Below, piece after piece: positions 45,440 to 54,638 of a DNA stretch of 64,000 nt. Both the position numbers and the translations under genes were made by a program. The stretch spans positions 124,001 through 188,000 of the forward strand of contig JBFONU010000004.1 of the NCBI GenBank assembly GCA_040779345.1, in the 5' to 3' direction. Position 1 is the first letter of the stretch, and every line of letters begins with the position of its first letter. This stretch comes from Thalassotalea_H sp040779345 (GTDB lineage Bacteria > Pseudomonadota > Gammaproteobacteria > Enterobacterales > Alteromonadaceae). The notes below the pieces were generated by a model. That model made no database searches, was not told the DNA's origin, and was given only the letters and a program-made list of their open reading frames with translations.

Positions 45440-47200
45440 ATGAATAACGGTATAAAACATAAAACCACTGGTCGATTTTTAGCCATCTTTATGAAAATAA
45501 TATTTTTTGTATTTATTGTTATCGGAACAATTTCTTGTGGTGGAGGAGGAAGTACCAATAGTGGAACTAAGAACAATGGTAGTATACAGCTGCCTTTGTC
45601 GATATCAGGTACACCGGTGTTAACTGCAATCGAAGATGAGACGTATTCTTTTCAAACTTTAGTCTCTAATGGTTCTGGCGGATATAGTTATTCAATTGAG
45701 AATGCTCCTTCTTGGTTAAGTATATCTTCATCTGGCTTAGTTTCAGGAACACCGCTGACCGACGCTGATACGGGCACATTTACTGAGATCATTGTATCGG
45801 TAACCGATTCAGCTCAAAACACAGCTTCATTAACGGCTTTTAATTTAGATGTTACTGCAGTAAATGACGCTCCAAGGATTACTGTTAATACAAGTGAGCT
45901 CTCGCTAGAATCGAAGGAAACATTCAATATTTCTTATAGTGTCATTGATGAAGAAAATGATAATTTGCAAGTTTCCGTTGTTGGCTTGGAAAGCGCTTTC
46001 AACATAAATATTTTGAATACTGTTATTGACGGTACTGTGTTAGATATTAATGAAGTAGTTCATGGTGCTATAAATATTGTTGTTACTGATAGCGGAGGTC
46101 AGTCAACTTCACATGAAATTGTAGTCAATCTATTCCCGGTTACTGATTCTGGGTTAGGGCTAACCCTAGTTGGTAGTCAAAATGGCCCAGGAATTCACTT
46201 AGTTATATTAGGTGATGGTTATCAAGAAAGTGAATATGAATTATATAAGGAAGATGTATTTAAGTTTATTAATTTATTGGCGGCTGATGGAGGTATCGCT
46301 CAACATTCGGTAGGTTGGAATGTTCATTTAGCAAGAACATTTTCTGTCGAATCTGGGGCAGATACTAATTATGGAGAAGATGCGGTAAATACGTACTTTA
46401 ACTCTGGCTATAATTGTAGAAGTATTCAGCGATTAATTTGTCTTGATAGTACCATTGTGAATTCTCTGTTGCTAAGCGAGTTTCCTCAACACGATCAAGC
46501 AGTCATTATTGTAAATGACTCTCGATATGGAGGAAGTGGTGGACAGTTTTCTGTTTACAGTAGAAACAGCCCTCAAATTGCTTTACATGAAATGGGCCAT
46601 TCTTTTGCCAACTTAGCTGATGAGTATATAGACGAAGCGCTTGCAGAAAGTGCTGCCAATCGATATAGCGAAGGTATATATGCCAATATTTCAGCAAATA
46701 CTGACCCTAATGAAGTAACATGGAGTCATTGGATTGATGATAAAAACAATTACCCAACAACAGGGAGTAATACTGAAGTTGGTATTTTTGAAGGTGCTTT
46801 GTATAACGAAGTGGGATTTTATCGTCCGTTATCTAATTCAAGAATGTCGAGTAATAATGCAAATTTTGGTGTTGTTAGCTCGGAACAATGGATTTTATCT
46901 ATTTATGATACTGCTGGGGCTGTAATTGGCTTATTTCCAACCACAAAAGATGTAACCAAGAACGAAGGGGATGGTATCGAATTTGGTGTGAATACACTTT
47001 TTGATAGAACGATTCAAACAATTAAGTGGTCTATTGATGGTGTGGTAAAAAATGAGCTAACAGATAAGGATATCATTACATTAGAAGAAGCATCGGGAAC
47101 ATATAGTGTAATGGTGAGTATTTCTGATATAACTGGTAAGATTAGAAAGATTGATACCAGCGCAGATTTTAGTTATGAATGGCGCTTAACAGTAAATTAG
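45440..47200 (+). CDS. Secreted lipoprotein with M64-like metallopeptidase domain
   Basis: 586 residues from ATG 45440 (GGGA six nt upstream). A lipoprotein signal ends in TISC (Cys33) followed by a Gly/Ser-rich linker. Next come cadherin/He_PIG-like Ig repeats (about 45-240; SYSIENAPSWLSISSSGLVSG is typical). The catalytic domain (about 245-510) has HEMGHSFANLADEY at 383-396, the zinc site of family M64 (IgA-peptidase type: HExGHxxxxLADEY). The C-terminus is another Ig-like module. It likely cleaves extracellular proteins from the cell surface. A small secreted protein follows 11 bp on. Confidence 0.85.
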   Translation: MNNGIKHKTTGRFLAIFMKIIFFVFIVIGTISCGGGGSTNSGTKNNGSIQLPLSISGTPVLTAIEDETYSFQTLVSNGSGGYSYSIENAPSWLSISSSGLVSGTPLTDADTGTFTEIIVSVTDSAQNTASLTAFNLDVTAVNDAPRITVNTSELSLESKETFNISYSVIDEENDNLQVSVVGLESAFNINILNTVIDGTVLDINEVVHGAINIVVTDSGGQSTSHEIVVNLFPVTDSGLGLTLVGSQNGPGIHLVILGDGYQESEYELYKEDVFKFINLLAADGGIAQHSVGWNVHLARTFSVESGADTNYGEDAVNTYFNSGYNCRSIQRLICLDSTIVNSLLLSEFPQHDQAVIIVNDSRYGGSGGQFSVYSRNSPQIALHEMGHSFANLADEYIDEALAESAANRYSEGIYANISANTDPNEVTWSHWIDDKNNYPTTGSNTEVGIFEGALYNEVGFYRPLSNSRMSSNNANFGVVSSEQWILSIYDTAGAVIGLFPTTKDVTKNEGDGIEFGVNTLFDRTIQTIKWSIDGVVKNELTDKDIITLEEASGTYSVMVSISDITGKIRKIDTSADFSYEWRLTVN

Positions 47201-47211
47201 AGGGTAATGGC

Positions 47212-47634
47212 ATGAACAATTCAAAGCAAGTAGCTCTATTATTAATAAGCTCTATGCTCACTATGTCATCACTGCCCACCATGGCAGACACTAAAATAAT
47301 GGTCGAATTTGATGGTAATATTCATAAGATAGTAAAGGCTATTGAAGTTAAAAATCGCAAGTTTTCAGCTGTAAAGCCTAAGTTTAAAATACCAAAAACG
47401 ACGTTGACTAGGGATAAATCTAACGTTATTTTTCGTTGGACTGGTGGAGAAATAGAAATAGAAGATCCTAGAATAATTCGAGCTCCTTTGTCTAAAAATG
47501 GGAAGGGTCACGAAAGTATTATTGTTCGAGAAAAAGGCACTTATATTGTTACGATCCCGAACAAGACAAAAAACATAGATAATTTGTCACTTTACTTTCC
47601 TAAAACCCAAAGTACAGTTTCTGTAAATAAATAA
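47212..47634 (+). CDS. Small secreted protein, partner of the M64-like protease
   Basis: 140 residues from ATG 47212, which has AGAGGG upstream. The Sec signal runs to about residue 25 (SSLPTMADTK). The mature part is basic and strand-rich with no Cys. It shows no recognised family. The 11-bp gap makes cotranscription with the protease lipoprotein likely; it could be a propeptide-like inhibitor, chaperone or substrate, which the sequence cannot decide. Confidence 0.7.
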   Translation: MNNSKQVALLLISSMLTMSSLPTMADTKIMVEFDGNIHKIVKAIEVKNRKFSAVKPKFKIPKTTLTRDKSNVIFRWTGGEIEIEDPRIIRAPLSKNGKGHESIIVREKGTYIVTIPNKTKNIDNLSLYFPKTQSTVSVNK

Positions 47635-47696
47635 CAGCATTATATCCTCCCACAAGCTGATCCGCCGATGGAGGGCATAATCTAATTAAGTAGCCT

Positions 47697-47744
47697 AAAA
47701 TTCACTTACGATAGCGACTCATCTATTATTTTAGTGAATTTTTT
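47697..47744 (+). terminator. Possible terminator with long loop
   Basis: Inverted repeat AAAATTCACT/AGTGAATTTT (47697-47706 and 47733-47742) around a 26-nt loop, followed by T-rich sequence. It would end the protease operon. The loop is longer than usual. Confidence 0.4.
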
Positions 47745-47844
47745 CTATTAACCCCTTATCAAATTACTGAAGCAAAATAGCTCAAAGTAAAGAACAAATG
47801 ATCTGATGTTAGCCTTATGCACTAATTATAATTAATAAGTTGCA

Positions 47845-48729
47845 TTAGTGAATATCACTACTGGTTTGTAACTGCAACCATACCACAAAAGATTGAACGG
47901 CATTAGAATAATGACTGCCTTGACGGTAGTGCACATGGTATTGCCCCCAAGGGAGTTGATATTGCCATTGAGGAAATGAGACTAACTTTCCCTGTTTAAT
48001 TAAATCTTCAGCCAAAAATCGGTTACTTAATGCAACACCTTGCCCACTCAATGCTGCTTTAGTGGCTAGTAAGGCTAGCCCAAAATGCACCACTTTGGTG
48101 ATTGCAGGACGTCTCAGTTGCTGTCTTTGCATCCATAGTTGCCAATCCTCGCCATTTTCAGATGAGTATAAAGGTAATGTTAAAATAGAAGCACTCTGAT
48201 TGGCGTTAATTTTAGCACTAAGCGATGGCGCACATACTGGGAACCAATATTCATCCCTTAATTTTGTAGATACAAAGTTATCGGGCGTAGGCCATGTACC
48301 TATGACAATATCAAACTCTTGGGCGTCAAAACTTGCTGCCATAGATTCCATGGTTAGATAACATGAGATATCAGGAGATGACTGCATAAACGATGCTATT
48401 CTTGGGGCAAGCCACTCGGTGGCTATTGAGGTCTGGGCAATTATTTTTAATTGCGTTTCAGGCCTATTAAGTATGTGATTACTCACTGTCCCTATGCGCT
48501 CCAAACTATCTTTGACAACAGAATTTAAATCATCACCTTCTTGAGTCAGAGATATTCGTTTGCCTTGGCGTATTAACAGTTTCTTATTAAAAAACTCTTC
48601 TAATAACTTCACTTGGTGACTAACGGCACTTTGTGTGACGCATAGCTCTTGTGCCGCTTTACTAAAACTTAAATGACGAGCTGTAGTTGAAAAATATTGA
48701 ATAGCCTTTAGTGGTGGGGATTTATTGAT
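47845..48729 (-). CDS. LysR-family transcriptional regulator, start codon unclear
   Basis: The first conventional ATG (48612) lies inside the DNA-binding domain. Reading upstream in frame restores a full winged helix (PPLKAIQYFSTTARHLSFSKAA, QSAVSHQ) and gives 294 residues from ATC 48729, a standard LysR length. Stops TAA-TGA-TAA end the frame at about 48742, leaving only ATT 48738 or ATC 48729 as start; TAAGG lies just upstream, 10 nt from the ATC. The effector domain resembles GcvA/AmpR-type regulators. It is divergent from a GNAT gene. Either a rare start codon or a one-base indel is present. Confidence 0.75.
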   Translation of the reverse strand: MNKSPPLKAIQYFSTTARHLSFSKAAQELCVTQSAVSHQVKLLEEFFNKKLLIRQGKRISLTQEGDDLNSVVKDSLERIGTVSNHILNRPETQLKIIAQTSIATEWLAPRIASFMQSSPDISCYLTMESMAASFDAQEFDIVIGTWPTPDNFVSTKLRDEYWFPVCAPSLSAKINANQSASILTLPLYSSENGEDWQLWMQRQQLRRPAITKVVHFGLALLATKAALSGQGVALSNRFLAEDLIKQGKLVSFPQWQYQLPWGQYHVHYRQGSHYSNAVQSFVVWLQLQTSSDIH

Positions 48730-48876
48730 AGTGCGAATACCTTATCATTAGTTTATCTAATACTTGCGTTAGTTTATATCATTTTACCTAATGTTCTGTA
48801 TAGAGCAATAATCGAACTCCTACAATTTTTAGTTACTGTTTGGACAGTCGTATTAACGTTTATAAAGAGGTATATC

Positions 48877-49380
48877 ATGATTATTTGTGAGACGAACAGG
48901 TTACATATTAGACATTTTTCGAATGAAGACAGCGATTTTATCGTTCAGCTATTGAATGAACCTTCTTTCATCGCTGCTATAGGCAACAAAGAAGTACGCA
49001 CTAATCAAGATGCAATTAAATATTTAAACGACGGGCCAATCGCAACTTACAAACAATTTGGTTTTGGCTTGTATTTGGTGGAGTTAAAGGAAACGGGTGA
49101 GCCAATTGGAATGTGCGGCCTACTTAAAAGAGATAACTTAGAAGATGCCGACTTAGGTTATTCCTTTCTAAAACAATTTTGGTCTATGGGTTACGCAAAA
49201 GAATCTGCTTCAGCAGTGCTAAAAAGTGCTAATCGTGACTACGGATTAAATAGAGTAATAGCGATTACTAAAGTCGATAATCTGCGCTCATCTGGTTTGC
49301 TTGAAAAGCTAGGTTTTAGCTTCGAAGGTATGATTGAAATGTACGGCGACAATAATAAATTATTTGGGATTAATTTCTAG
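48877..49380 (+). CDS. GNAT N-acetyltransferase, RimJ/RimL-like
   Basis: 167 residues with AGAGG before the ATG. The acetyl-CoA fold is recognisable: TNRLHIRHFSNEDSDFI at the N-terminus, GMCGLLKRDNLEDADLGYSF, then a binding loop region WSMGYAKESASAVL and the late NLRSSGLLEKLGF motif. This is the group that acetylates ribosomal protein N-termini or small amines; the substrate here is unknown. It is divergent from the LysR gene, which may regulate it. Confidence 0.88.
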   Translation: MIICETNRLHIRHFSNEDSDFIVQLLNEPSFIAAIGNKEVRTNQDAIKYLNDGPIATYKQFGFGLYLVELKETGEPIGMCGLLKRDNLEDADLGYSFLKQFWSMGYAKESASAVLKSANRDYGLNRVIAITKVDNLRSSGLLEKLGFSFEGMIEMYGDNNKLFGINF

Positions 49381-49409
49381 CGGAGCTTGGATTAAATATC
49401 TTTAAATCC

Positions 49410-49431
49410 AAAGGGGGATGGAGCCCCTTTT
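49410..49431 (+). terminator. Intrinsic terminator after the GNAT gene
   Basis: Stem AAAGGGG/CCCCTTT with a 7-nt loop and a TT tail, about 30 bp beyond the GNAT stop codon. Confidence 0.7.
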
Positions 49432-49507
49432 CCCATATATTTATTTATTAAATATTCGTGTGATATTCCTGAGAAGTCTTCATGTCCTTATTTAGTAGGC
49501 TTTTTGA

Positions 49508-49747
49508 AATGCAGAACAAGCACTAAATGGGGTACGCAACCACTGGCAAGTTGAAAGTATGCACTAGATGCTGGATATGACCTTTAGAGAAAATGAGTCG
49601 TGAATACGCAAAAAGCAAAAACCTCTTGTGTTTAATGTGATGATAAAGATATCACTGGTTAAATAAGATAAGTCCAAATTAGCGACTATGATGACTAGAA
49701 AGAAAATGGCAGGGCTAGATGATGAGGATCGATCAACTCTGTTGTAG
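49508..49747 (+). pseudogene. Relic of an ISAs1-family transposase C-terminus
   Basis: Reading one plus-strand frame gives N-A-E-Q-A-L-N-G-V-R-N-H-W-Q-V-E-S-M-H, a stop, then MLDMTFRENES, a stop, then IRKK, and further on KMAGLDDEDRSTLL. This follows the C-terminal pattern of ISAs1-type (H-repeat-like) transposases, where V-R-x-H-W-x-I-E-N-x-L-H-W-x-L-D-x-x-F is followed by a D/E-D-x-S/C-x-I-R-K/R motif. At least three in-frame stops and the loss of the N-terminal two thirds show it is a dead fragment. No terminal repeats were found. Confidence 0.75.
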
Positions 49748-49882
49748 TCTGGGTTCAAAATGCGCTAGCCGTGCGTAATTCTATTAAAAAAGACTTTTTA
49801 TTGTAACTATACCCTCTTTGCCTATTGATATTACTTTGCTAAGTTACGGCTATGAAAATAACTTCACAAAAAGGAATGACGT

Positions 49883-52012
49883 GTGTGGCATTTTGATCAG
49901 TGGTCATTTGATACTGACACTAGGATTATCAAAAGTGATTCCTCTGCCATAGAGCTTACGCCTAAGCAGGCAGAGTTGTTACATTACTTTATATCAAATC
50001 ACAATCAAGTCTTGTCACGAGACACTATATTAAACGATGTTTGGCAAGGACGTATAGTTTCTGACGATACCATTACAAATCATGTGGCAAAGCTTCGAAA
50101 ATTTGTAAAATCATTAGGGTCCGATGAAGAATACATCAAGACTATATCCAAAAAAGGTTATATTTGGCTCATAAAAGCTAATGATAATATACCTAGTGAA
50201 AGCATTACTGACGCGAGGGAATACCCCCCTAGTAAAACCTTTATTTATAAAACTCCCTTCTTAATCTTTACTGTTTTATTCATTTTAATAACACTTTTAG
50301 TGAGCAATTTATCAAGTGATAGTAATCATATTGCGATAAAGGATGAGTACAACCTTCCACAGAAAAGCATCAGACTTGCCGTTGTTCCTTTTCATAATAA
50401 AAATATTACCCATCAAAATGGGCTTCTTAAAACACTCGCACTTATATTTAAAGCTAACAATAGTTTTACCGTATTAGATTTTAGTCATAGTCAATTAAAT
50501 CAATGGTATTTTGACGATATCAATACCTTCAAAAAAATATATGAACTTGATTATATTATCGGGCCAAATCTCATTACCAACAAAGTTAACTCTATTGTTT
50601 TGCAAGACAGTCAGTCTGTTATATGGCAGTTTGATCAACTAGATAAGCTAGTAAATATTGACGATATTTTGCGCATGCAAAATGACCTCATTTCTCATTT
50701 CCCCGCTGCCCAAAAAGAAATGAAATTAATCCCTGAATACTTAAACGATAAACAGTGGCAAAGCTTATTGGCAAGCAGCAGTAAAGCATTTGGTTCACAT
50801 TCGGTTGAACTGTCACATGCCCTTGAGCAAGTATTGGAAGTTATCAAAGCAACCGGAAAAAGCACTTTTACTACCCAGTTATTATTTGAACTTATTGGTC
50901 GTGTCTATTGGTTTACTGAAGTTAACGCCGAGCAGGTTTTGAGTCTGCTTAATGAACTTAATCCTGACAATGTTTTTCCCAATGAGCAGGATCAATATAA
51001 CCATCTCTACTTAGCAATGAAATATCTACTAATGCAAGATAACTTAAAAGCAAAAGAACATTTAGAAGTCGCCTATCAAACAATGCCAAACAATAACGAA
51101 GTTAATCGCATGCTTGGCCAAGTAACTTTGAATTTAGGCTATCCAATGATAGCCAATCAATACTTTACAAAAGTTTACGAAAACAACCCTATTGACCAAC
51201 TTAACTTTATTGGTTTGCTTAGCAGCCTGAATGAACAAAATAAAAATGAAGCCATAAAAACCTTATTGAGTAATCATAAACAATATCATGGCTATGGTAG
51301 CGTGATTGAAATGTACCAAGCAAAACTATCACTTGAATCAACAGGAAGAATCCCTGAAAGCATGAAAGAAGATCTTGCTTCAGTAGCCTATCATCATCCG
51401 TTTGCACTAACGATCGAGATACTTGTTCGTTATACCAACAATATACAAAATCTTGAAGAGTTTGTGCGCTACGCAAAAGAGAATCTTGTCTTCAATCAGC
51501 ACACTGCTTTTTTGTTTGCTGAGTACTTATTTATGGGGGGCTATCAATCGGAGTTTTTAAATTTTTACGATTTTTATAACAAACAATATGGTGATTCAAA
51601 ATATCACAAAATTAACCAAGAAATATTGGCGAGTTATAAGGCAGTACTCACCAATAACTACGAAGAACTTAGCCAATTCTCTGAGCAAGTTATAGCGGCT
51701 CCAGACCTATACTTACCCCATAATAATGTACCCATCATTTTATTAACTGCGATAAATTTTTCACCTGCCCCCTCTTCGCAGAAAATTCGAAAACAAGCAC
51801 TGGATCAGTTCCTTGAATTATTAGCTAAACGAGGATACAAAAATTGGCAAATGTCTTTAGCAAAAGCCGGTCTCTATTTATTGAATAATAATGCAGTACC
51901 TGCCAACTCGATTATCTCCGAAGTCAAAAATAGTCATTGGATCTGGCGAGATGCATGGTTTACCGCACTTGACAACCTAAAATTAGAAAACCGAAAACTA
52001 GAAATTAATTAG
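49883..52012 (+). CDS. ToxR/CadC-like transmembrane transcriptional regulator
   Basis: 709 residues from GTG 49883 (AAGGA seven nt upstream). An OmpR-type winged helix (about 1-97; ELTPKQAELLHYFISNHNQ, TNHVAKLRKF, ISKKGYIW) is followed by one membrane helix (about 122-142) and a periplasmic part of about 560 residues with helical repeats of TPR character (about 330-700). This is the one-component membrane regulator design of CadC/ToxR, with an unusually long sensor. It is 71 bp upstream of the carotenoid oxygenase gene on the same strand and probably controls it. Confidence 0.85.
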   Translation: MWHFDQWSFDTDTRIIKSDSSAIELTPKQAELLHYFISNHNQVLSRDTILNDVWQGRIVSDDTITNHVAKLRKFVKSLGSDEEYIKTISKKGYIWLIKANDNIPSESITDAREYPPSKTFIYKTPFLIFTVLFILITLLVSNLSSDSNHIAIKDEYNLPQKSIRLAVVPFHNKNITHQNGLLKTLALIFKANNSFTVLDFSHSQLNQWYFDDINTFKKIYELDYIIGPNLITNKVNSIVLQDSQSVIWQFDQLDKLVNIDDILRMQNDLISHFPAAQKEMKLIPEYLNDKQWQSLLASSSKAFGSHSVELSHALEQVLEVIKATGKSTFTTQLLFELIGRVYWFTEVNAEQVLSLLNELNPDNVFPNEQDQYNHLYLAMKYLLMQDNLKAKEHLEVAYQTMPNNNEVNRMLGQVTLNLGYPMIANQYFTKVYENNPIDQLNFIGLLSSLNEQNKNEAIKTLLSNHKQYHGYGSVIEMYQAKLSLESTGRIPESMKEDLASVAYHHPFALTIEILVRYTNNIQNLEEFVRYAKENLVFNQHTAFLFAEYLFMGGYQSEFLNFYDFYNKQYGDSKYHKINQEILASYKAVLTNNYEELSQFSEQVIAAPDLYLPHNNVPIILLTAINFSPAPSSQKIRKQALDQFLELLAKRGYKNWQMSLAKAGLYLLNNNAVPANSIISEVKNSHWIWRDAWFTALDNLKLENRKLEIN

Positions 52013-52083
52013 ATTTTCATTAGTTTTTTTTCAATTAAAACTCATAGGCTAACGACTTAACGTTTTTAACCAATGAGCTCACT

Positions 52084-53565
52084 ATGCACAATCGCAGGAA
52101 ATTTTTAAAGCTTTCAGCATCAAGCTATACTTTAGCCCTATTTCCATCACTTTTCGGTTGTGGTGGAAGTAGCAGTAACCAAACAGTTACAACAAATAGT
52201 CTGCCATCAACTCCGTCCTCACAAACATGGCAAAGCACTCATCCTTATTTGGTAGGGAACCACTACCCTATTTTTGATGAAATATCCCTGAGTAATATCG
52301 CCGTGATTGGAGCAATACCTTCTGATTTACATGGCGCATATTTTCGAAATGGCCCTAACCAAAAATACGAACCAATTCAATTCACCCATCCGTTTGACGG
52401 AGATGGCATGATACATGGTCTCTATTTTCAAGATGGACAAGTGCACTATAAAAATCGATGGGTGCAAACTCAGGGGCTCATTGATGAAAACAAACAAAAC
52501 CATGCAATATATAAAACGTTTGAAAAAAACACCTCAAATACACATGTCATTCCATTTAATGGTCAGTTGTTATCATTGTACGAAGGCGGATTACCCTACT
52601 TGTTGGATAACCAACTAAATACCCTGGGTATCTTTGACTTTGATCAGCACTTAGAGCATAAAATGATTGCTCATCCTAAAATTGATCCTGATACCAATGA
52701 ATTGATTTTTGCCCGATATTATATGCAAACAGAACCGCTGCTCACCTACTTTAGAGTAAGTGCTGACGGGGAGTTATTAACCAAAGTCGCCATAGATATA
52801 CCTCACCCAAATATGGTGCACGATATTGCTATTACCAAAAATTACGCTGTTTTTGTTATCACGCCCGTTTCATGGGACAAAAGTCGACAAGAAATGGTTT
52901 GGCTTTCAAATACAAACTGTGAATTGATTGTTGTTGACAAACATACTGGCGAAAAGCTTTATAATATTCCAATGCCTACGTTTTTCTTTTGGCACTTTCA
53001 AAATTGTTACGAAGATAATATCGGCGAAAATATTGTTTTTGATATTGTCCAATACAGCGGGCCAACATTCAGTATGCGCAACGCTCCAGGGGCAAGTATT
53101 TCAAGTCTTTCGCGATACAAGGCGAACTTAAATACACTCCAAATCCATACAACAAACATGAGTAAGGATAGCATGGAGTTTCCGATTATTCCGCCCGCAT
53201 TAGTTGGAAAAAAATATCGCTATGCCTACGCACCTGTTCGCGATTATAACGACAGACCTTATGTGGCTTACTATGCAAAACTAGCTCAATTTGATATGGA
53301 AAACGAAACCACCATATTGAGAGATTTTGGCAATCAACGTTATGTTGGTGAAGTTACATTTGCCCCTAAAAAGGACGCGATTGACCCCGAAGATGGCTAT
53401 ATTATTGTTGCGGTTTTTGATGCCAATTCCAACAAAACAGACGTACTCATTCTTAATAGTTTAGATTTTTTAGGCCCCCCCATTGCCACGGTAAAATTAC
53501 CCACAAGAATTCCTAATGGATTTCATGGCAGCTGGGCTGAAGGAGTGACATTTGATCCAATTTAG
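52084..53565 (+). CDS. Exported carotenoid oxygenase family protein
   Basis: 493 residues of the carotenoid cleavage dioxygenase/RPE65 family, non-haem iron enzymes that cut conjugated double bonds in carotenoids, apocarotenoids or stilbenes. The N-terminus combines a twin-arginine-like RRKFLK with a hydrophobic stretch ending SLFGC (Cys26), suggesting an exported lipoprotein. Family blocks include YFRNGPNQKYEP, HPFDGDGMIHGLYF, a central NMVHDIAIT, FFFWHFQN and the final GFHGSWAEGVTF, which supply the iron-binding His residues. Export is unusual for the family. The upstream regulator and downstream secreted protein look like one locus. Confidence 0.87.
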   Translation: MHNRRKFLKLSASSYTLALFPSLFGCGGSSSNQTVTTNSLPSTPSSQTWQSTHPYLVGNHYPIFDEISLSNIAVIGAIPSDLHGAYFRNGPNQKYEPIQFTHPFDGDGMIHGLYFQDGQVHYKNRWVQTQGLIDENKQNHAIYKTFEKNTSNTHVIPFNGQLLSLYEGGLPYLLDNQLNTLGIFDFDQHLEHKMIAHPKIDPDTNELIFARYYMQTEPLLTYFRVSADGELLTKVAIDIPHPNMVHDIAITKNYAVFVITPVSWDKSRQEMVWLSNTNCELIVVDKHTGEKLYNIPMPTFFFWHFQNCYEDNIGENIVFDIVQYSGPTFSMRNAPGASISSLSRYKANLNTLQIHTTNMSKDSMEFPIIPPALVGKKYRYAYAPVRDYNDRPYVAYYAKLAQFDMENETTILRDFGNQRYVGEVTFAPKKDAIDPEDGYIIVAVFDANSNKTDVLILNSLDFLGPPIATVKLPTRIPNGFHGSWAEGVTFDPI

Positions 53566-53657
53566 CATACTTAGAATAATAAGAAGTACGAAGGACGTAC
53601 ATCAATTAATCCATAGACGCTATTAAATAATGCGGCATAATACTCAGGAGACTAACA

Positions 53658-54209
53658 ATGAAATTAAGAATAAAATATTTACTACTGACAATATCAGTTT
53701 ATGCCTTATCAATTTGTTCATTTGCGCAAGATGAAACTGATAGTAATCTGACGCTTAAAGTCATGAAAGGCTTATCCTATAGCGTCGGCGCTTTTGAGAT
53801 TATCAATAAAGGTCTTAATCCAGCAACTAGAAAAATTGAAGAAAAGAAATACATCGTTAAGGGCGACTACGTTTTTGGCGGCTATGGTATTAGATATATT
53901 TGGCATAAGGCTGATAGCAAGCAGTGGTTTGGTACTGTCATTAATACCTACAACCCCAAAACTAACCTCATCAAAACCTCTTTTTACTCGAAAGGGAAGC
54001 TAGATTGGATGAATAGTGAAATGGTTTTTAATATTGACGAAAACGGGGTTCAAAAGAATGTACAAGAAGGTGAAGACAGCTTTGGAAAATTTGTCGCGAC
54101 TCACACAACGATGAAAAATGAAGAGGGGTTCGAATATACCCATCTGAGGAGTTACGATGGTGGTCAACCTTTTTATATTGATGGGTTTAGCGCTAAACGG
54201 ATTAAATAA
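53658..54209 (+). CDS. Secreted protein of unknown function
   Basis: 183 residues with a Sec signal peptide (about 1-23, ending SICSFA) and a soluble strand-rich mature part (YVFGGYGIRYIWHKADSKQWFGTVINTYNP, then DGFSAKRIK at the end). The look is of a lipocalin- or DUF1579-like beta-barrel that binds small hydrophobic molecules, but I cannot assign a family. AGGAG precedes the ATG. It lies 92 bp downstream of the carotenoid oxygenase gene on the same strand and may bind its substrate or product. Confidence 0.65.
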   Translation: MKLRIKYLLLTISVYALSICSFAQDETDSNLTLKVMKGLSYSVGAFEIINKGLNPATRKIEEKKYIVKGDYVFGGYGIRYIWHKADSKQWFGTVINTYNPKTNLIKTSFYSKGKLDWMNSEMVFNIDENGVQKNVQEGEDSFGKFVATHTTMKNEEGFEYTHLRSYDGGQPFYIDGFSAKRIK

Positions 54210-54479
54210 ATACTGCAGATTGTAGAAACTGATATGACAAGAGAAAGGCAATTTAAATGAAGCACTTGATAGACCTGAGAATGATTATCAAGCGTTCATT
54301 GGCTTTTAGCTAACCTGATGTAATGGTCTTCTCCAAATAAGGTATCTATGTGCCATGATTGAAGTTCTTATTCAGAATCAAAATCGGAGACGCGCCAAAT
54401 GTCAATGCCGGCTTTATTAGTACAGACGGCCTTTAAAGAATCTATTAATTAACGTTATATATCTGGTTCAGCCCAAAAA

Positions 54480-54507
54480 AAAGCCTGAATATCACTATTC
54501 AGGCTTT
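54480..54507. terminator. Strong bidirectional terminator
   Basis: Perfect 12-bp stem (AAAGCCTGAATA/TATTCAGGCTTT) with a TCAC loop and an A-run upstream. It lies between the plus-strand secreted-protein gene and the minus-strand mobilisation operon and can insulate both. Confidence 0.85.
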
Positions 54508-54587
54508 CGTTTAAATAAGGGATTAAGCTTATTTAGGCAATGCAAACAAACATAATGTTTTACGTCGGTTAAAACGTTTATTACAAG

Positions 54588-54638
54588 GCGTTATGAGCGT
54601 ATCGTACGGTGGTTTGTACGTGAGCGAAATAACAACGC
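54588..54638. repeat. Imperfect 51-bp inverted repeat
   Basis: Outer arms GCGTT/AACGC and inner arms CGTAC/GTACG surround a GGTGGTTT loop. Its position between the terminator and the mobilisation operon suggests a recombination or attachment site, but no second copy is seen in the window. Confidence 0.3.

Noticed and set aside
49564..49758. Minus-strand open frame of 64 codons
   Set aside because: It is antisense to the transposase relic, whose plus-strand translation matches a known transposase pattern.
54588..54638. Integron attC site
   Set aside because: The outer arms are GTT-first and AAC-last, the reverse of the attC arrangement (AAC then GTT), and no integrase or cassette is present.
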